From contig JAZRFR010000267.1 of the NCBI GenBank assembly GCA_045643785.1, positions 1 to 7,593 on the forward strand: DNA of 7,593 bases, given 5' to 3'. Source of the DNA: CAMEON01 sp045643785. GTDB lineage: Bacteria; Bacillota; Clostridia; Oscillospirales; CAG-272. Below are positions 5,948-7,593 of the stretch, piece by piece; position 1 is the first letter of the stretch; every line of letters begins with the position of its first letter. The notes beneath the pieces were generated by a model. It saw only the letters and a program-made list of their open reading frames with translations, had not been told where the DNA came from and did not search any database. The translations under genes and the position numbers were made by a program.

Positions 5948-7384
5948 TCTTCTCAACATCCTCTTTGCATCCCGCAAAAGCTCCAGGACAGGTCGCATGT
6001 TGAACAGCAAAGTCACGGCCATCACGACCGCCGCGCCTGCATATACGAGCAAGGGACTCACGGGCAGGGACTCCGACAGGGTCACGAGCACCGTCAACGC
6101 CCCCACAAGCAGAGTATTCACGGTCAGCCGTCCCCACTCACTCTTGAAGGGAATGAGCCGCCGCCCCGTTACAAGGCGGAGAATGCAAACGGCAAAGTAG
6201 CTCACAAAGGTCGCCACCGACGCACCCATGGCGTCAAAGCGGGGGATCAATAGGAAATTGAGCACCACATTCAGCACAGCCCCCGCCAGCGCGGTCAGCA
6301 TGGAGCCCATGGTCCTCTTGCTGGTGAAATACACCGACCCCAAAAAGGTGCAGAGGGCGGTGAATACCGTGGCAAAGGTCAAAATCGGAATGTACACCCA
6401 TGCGGCCTCAAAGGCCTCGGCGAACAGGATGCGGGCACAGATGCGGGAGCAGAGGATCAGCCCACCGCCCCCCAGGAAAGCCAGCGTCGTGTAGACCCGC
6501 CAAACGCGGGAGTAAAATGCCGCGCAGGCCTCGGGATCGTCCTCCGCTGACACCGACAGCTTCCACGCGCTGTCAAAGATGGAAATGGCGTAGATCAGCA
6601 GATTGGGAATCTTGTAAGCCGCCGTGTACAGACCGTTCAGCTCGGGGGAGCACATCATGTCCACCATGTAGCGGTCGGACACACCCGTGATCCACCAGAA
6701 AATGGTGGTGGGCACCAAGGGCAGACAGAATTTCAGCATGGCGATTATGGTCTGCTTGGAAATGCTCCGCGGCTTCACCGCCCGCCAAAGCCGTGTCACC
6801 AGAATGAGGAACACTGTAGTCAGAAGATCCGCCAGAATGATGGAGCCAACGTACCCCGTCACCCCAAAATCCAGTATTGGTAAAAACAGAATATTCAGCC
6901 CGATCACCAGGGCGGTATTGAGAATTCCCTGCCCCGCAAAGAGCTTGGTGCGTCCGATGGCGCACAGGTACTGGGAGACTACCGTGTGAAGGTTGGCCAC
7001 CACCACGTAGGCCGCGATGAGCCATACCGACTCCCCAAAGCGAGGGATCAGCCCAAGCAGAGGCGACAGGCACAGGAACACCACCGATCCCACACCGTAC
7101 ACCAAAAGCCCGTTGGTAAAGAAAGCCTCCTTGTCCCCGTCTCGGGCGGCGGCAGAGCGGAAAATGCCCTCGCTGATGCCCACGCAGGCCAGGGGAATAA
7201 GCAGATTCGCCCCGTTCGTGATCAGCTCCGCCGTACCGAACTCCGCCTCGGAAAGGCAGGCGGTATACAACCCGATCATGAAGAACATGAGGAGCTTGGA
7301 GAGCAGCTTTCCTACCGTAAACACCGCCGTGTTGGTCAGAAGCCGGGTATATTTGCTTTGTGCTTTGGTCTTGACGTCGGGCAT
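5945..7384 (-). CDS. Polysaccharide flippase-like membrane protein (MOP superfamily, Wzx/RfbX type)
   Basis: 479 residues with about 14 predicted membrane helices, roughly at 17-42, 55-75, 92-114, 119-140, 150-170, 175-200, 215-235, 252-275, 296-318, 327-350, 358-380, 385-405, 417-437 and 443-463. Both size and helix count fit lipid-linked oligosaccharide flippases of the MOP exporter superfamily. The segment GVSDRYMVDMM (234-244), followed by GLYTAAYKIPNLL (251-263), is typical of the Wzx/PST group rather than MATE drug exporters. Such proteins move undecaprenyl-linked glycans across the membrane; the substrate cannot be told here. A basic C-terminus (RDAKRMLRR) should be cytoplasmic. Start: GGAGGGG lies 5 bases upstream of the ATG, with a strong promoter beyond it. 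No glycosyltransferase or other glycan gene adjoins it inside the window, so it could also act in spore or cell-wall polymer export. Confidence 0.85.
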   Translation of the reverse strand: MPDVKTKAQSKYTRLLTNTAVFTVGKLLSKLLMFFMIGLYTACLSEAEFGTAELITNGANLLIPLACVGISEGIFRSAAARDGDKEAFFTNGLLVYGVGSVVFLCLSPLLGLIPRFGESVWLIAAYVVVANLHTVVSQYLCAIGRTKLFAGQGILNTALVIGLNILFLPILDFGVTGYVGSIILADLLTTVFLILVTRLWRAVKPRSISKQTIIAMLKFCLPLVPTTIFWWITGVSDRYMVDMMCSPELNGLYTAAYKIPNLLIYAISIFDSAWKLSVSAEDDPEACAAFYSRVWRVYTTLAFLGGGGLILCSRICARILFAEAFEAAWVYIPILTFATVFTALCTFLGSVYFTSKRTMGSMLTALAGAVLNVVLNFLLIPRFDAMGASVATFVSYFAVCILRLVTGRRLIPFKSEWGRLTVNTLLVGALTVLVTLSESLPVSPLLVYAGAAVVMAVTLLFNMRPVLELLRDAKRMLRR

Positions 7385-7423
7385 ACGATCCCCTCCCCTT
7401 CCGCAGTTGTTTCCTATCTATTT

Positions 7424-7452
7424 ATTGTACCAAAATATCCGAGAATAGTCAA
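7424..7452 (-). promoter_or_regulatory. Sigma-A type promoter of the flippase gene
   Basis: On the minus strand TTGACT (complement of 7447-7452) and TACAAT (complement of 7424-7429) are separated by 17 bases, each one base off consensus. Transcription would begin near 7417, about 33 bases before the ATG. The promoter lies between repeat copy C and the gene, so the repeat is outside the predicted transcript. Confidence 0.8.
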
Positions 7453-7503
7453 GAGGAACCGCGTAAATTTTCTGAAACCGGTGGTTGAGAGGTAGAGGAC
7501 GAG

Positions 7504-7593
7504 TTCAAATTTGGATTTATCGAGCAGGGGTTTCACCCCTGCACCCCACCAGAACCCTTTTTGAAAAAAGGGTTCTGGACTCCCAAAAACTTT
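7504..7593 (+). repeat. Structured intergenic repeat, copy C (cut by the window edge)
   Basis: The order on the plus strand is: leader TTCAAATTTGGATTTAT (7504-7520); a hairpin GCAGGGGT/ACCCCTGC (7524-7531 and 7535-7542, loop TTC); an ACCCCA spacer; a hairpin with perfect 14-base arms (7549-7562 and 7565-7578); and a tail ACTCCCAAAAACTTT running into the window end. The same block order as copies A and B shows they are one family. It lies upstream of the flippase promoter. Confidence 0.75.

Noticed and set aside
7480..7520. tRNA-like look of GAGTTCAAAT within repeat C
   Set aside because: The bases either side of TTCAAAT do not form a T-stem and no acceptor or anticodon arm can be built; the same motif recurs as the leader of copy A.

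Overview
The window reads as a chromosomal segment from a Gram-positive, moderately GC-rich member of the Clostridia, probably an uncultured gut lineage. This is an inference from several traits: strong AGGAG-type ribosome binding sites, a lipoprotein with a Thr/Glu/Pro/Ala linker and discoidin domains, a MutS2 with a C-terminal Smr domain, and hairpin-rich intergenic repeats. I could not run a taxonomic search. Every gene I support lies on the minus strand, so transcription runs from right to left.

In transcription order: (1) a structured repeat copy (C, 7504 to the window end) and a clear sigma-A type promoter precede a 14-TM polysaccharide flippase-like protein (5945-7384). (2) The 229-base gap after it holds two further copies of the same repeat family (B and A), pointing tail to tail. 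(3) mutS2 (3325-5715) follows and ends at a strong intrinsic terminator. (4) A second clear promoter sits just past that terminator and drives an 851-residue secreted lipoprotein. Its order is lipobox, low-complexity linker, discoidin, Ig-like domain, TIM-barrel-like core, beta-sandwich, discoidin. (5) After 90 bases comes a small 3-TM protein of unknown function (172-549), with no clear terminator or promoter between the two. (6) The left edge holds the first 19 codons of what looks like an IS3-type transposase OrfA. Its Shine-Dalgarno sequence is buried in a 13-bp hairpin.

The genes do not form an obvious pathway. The flippase, the lipoprotein and the small membrane protein all concern the envelope. 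mutS2 is a housekeeping nucleic-acid or ribosome quality-control gene with its own terminator.

The most noteworthy signal lies outside the genes. Three copies of one modular repeat (leader, GC-rich hairpin, spacer, second hairpin, tail) differ in sequence, yet the second hairpin is perfectly base-paired in each copy. That pattern suggests structure is being conserved rather than sequence.
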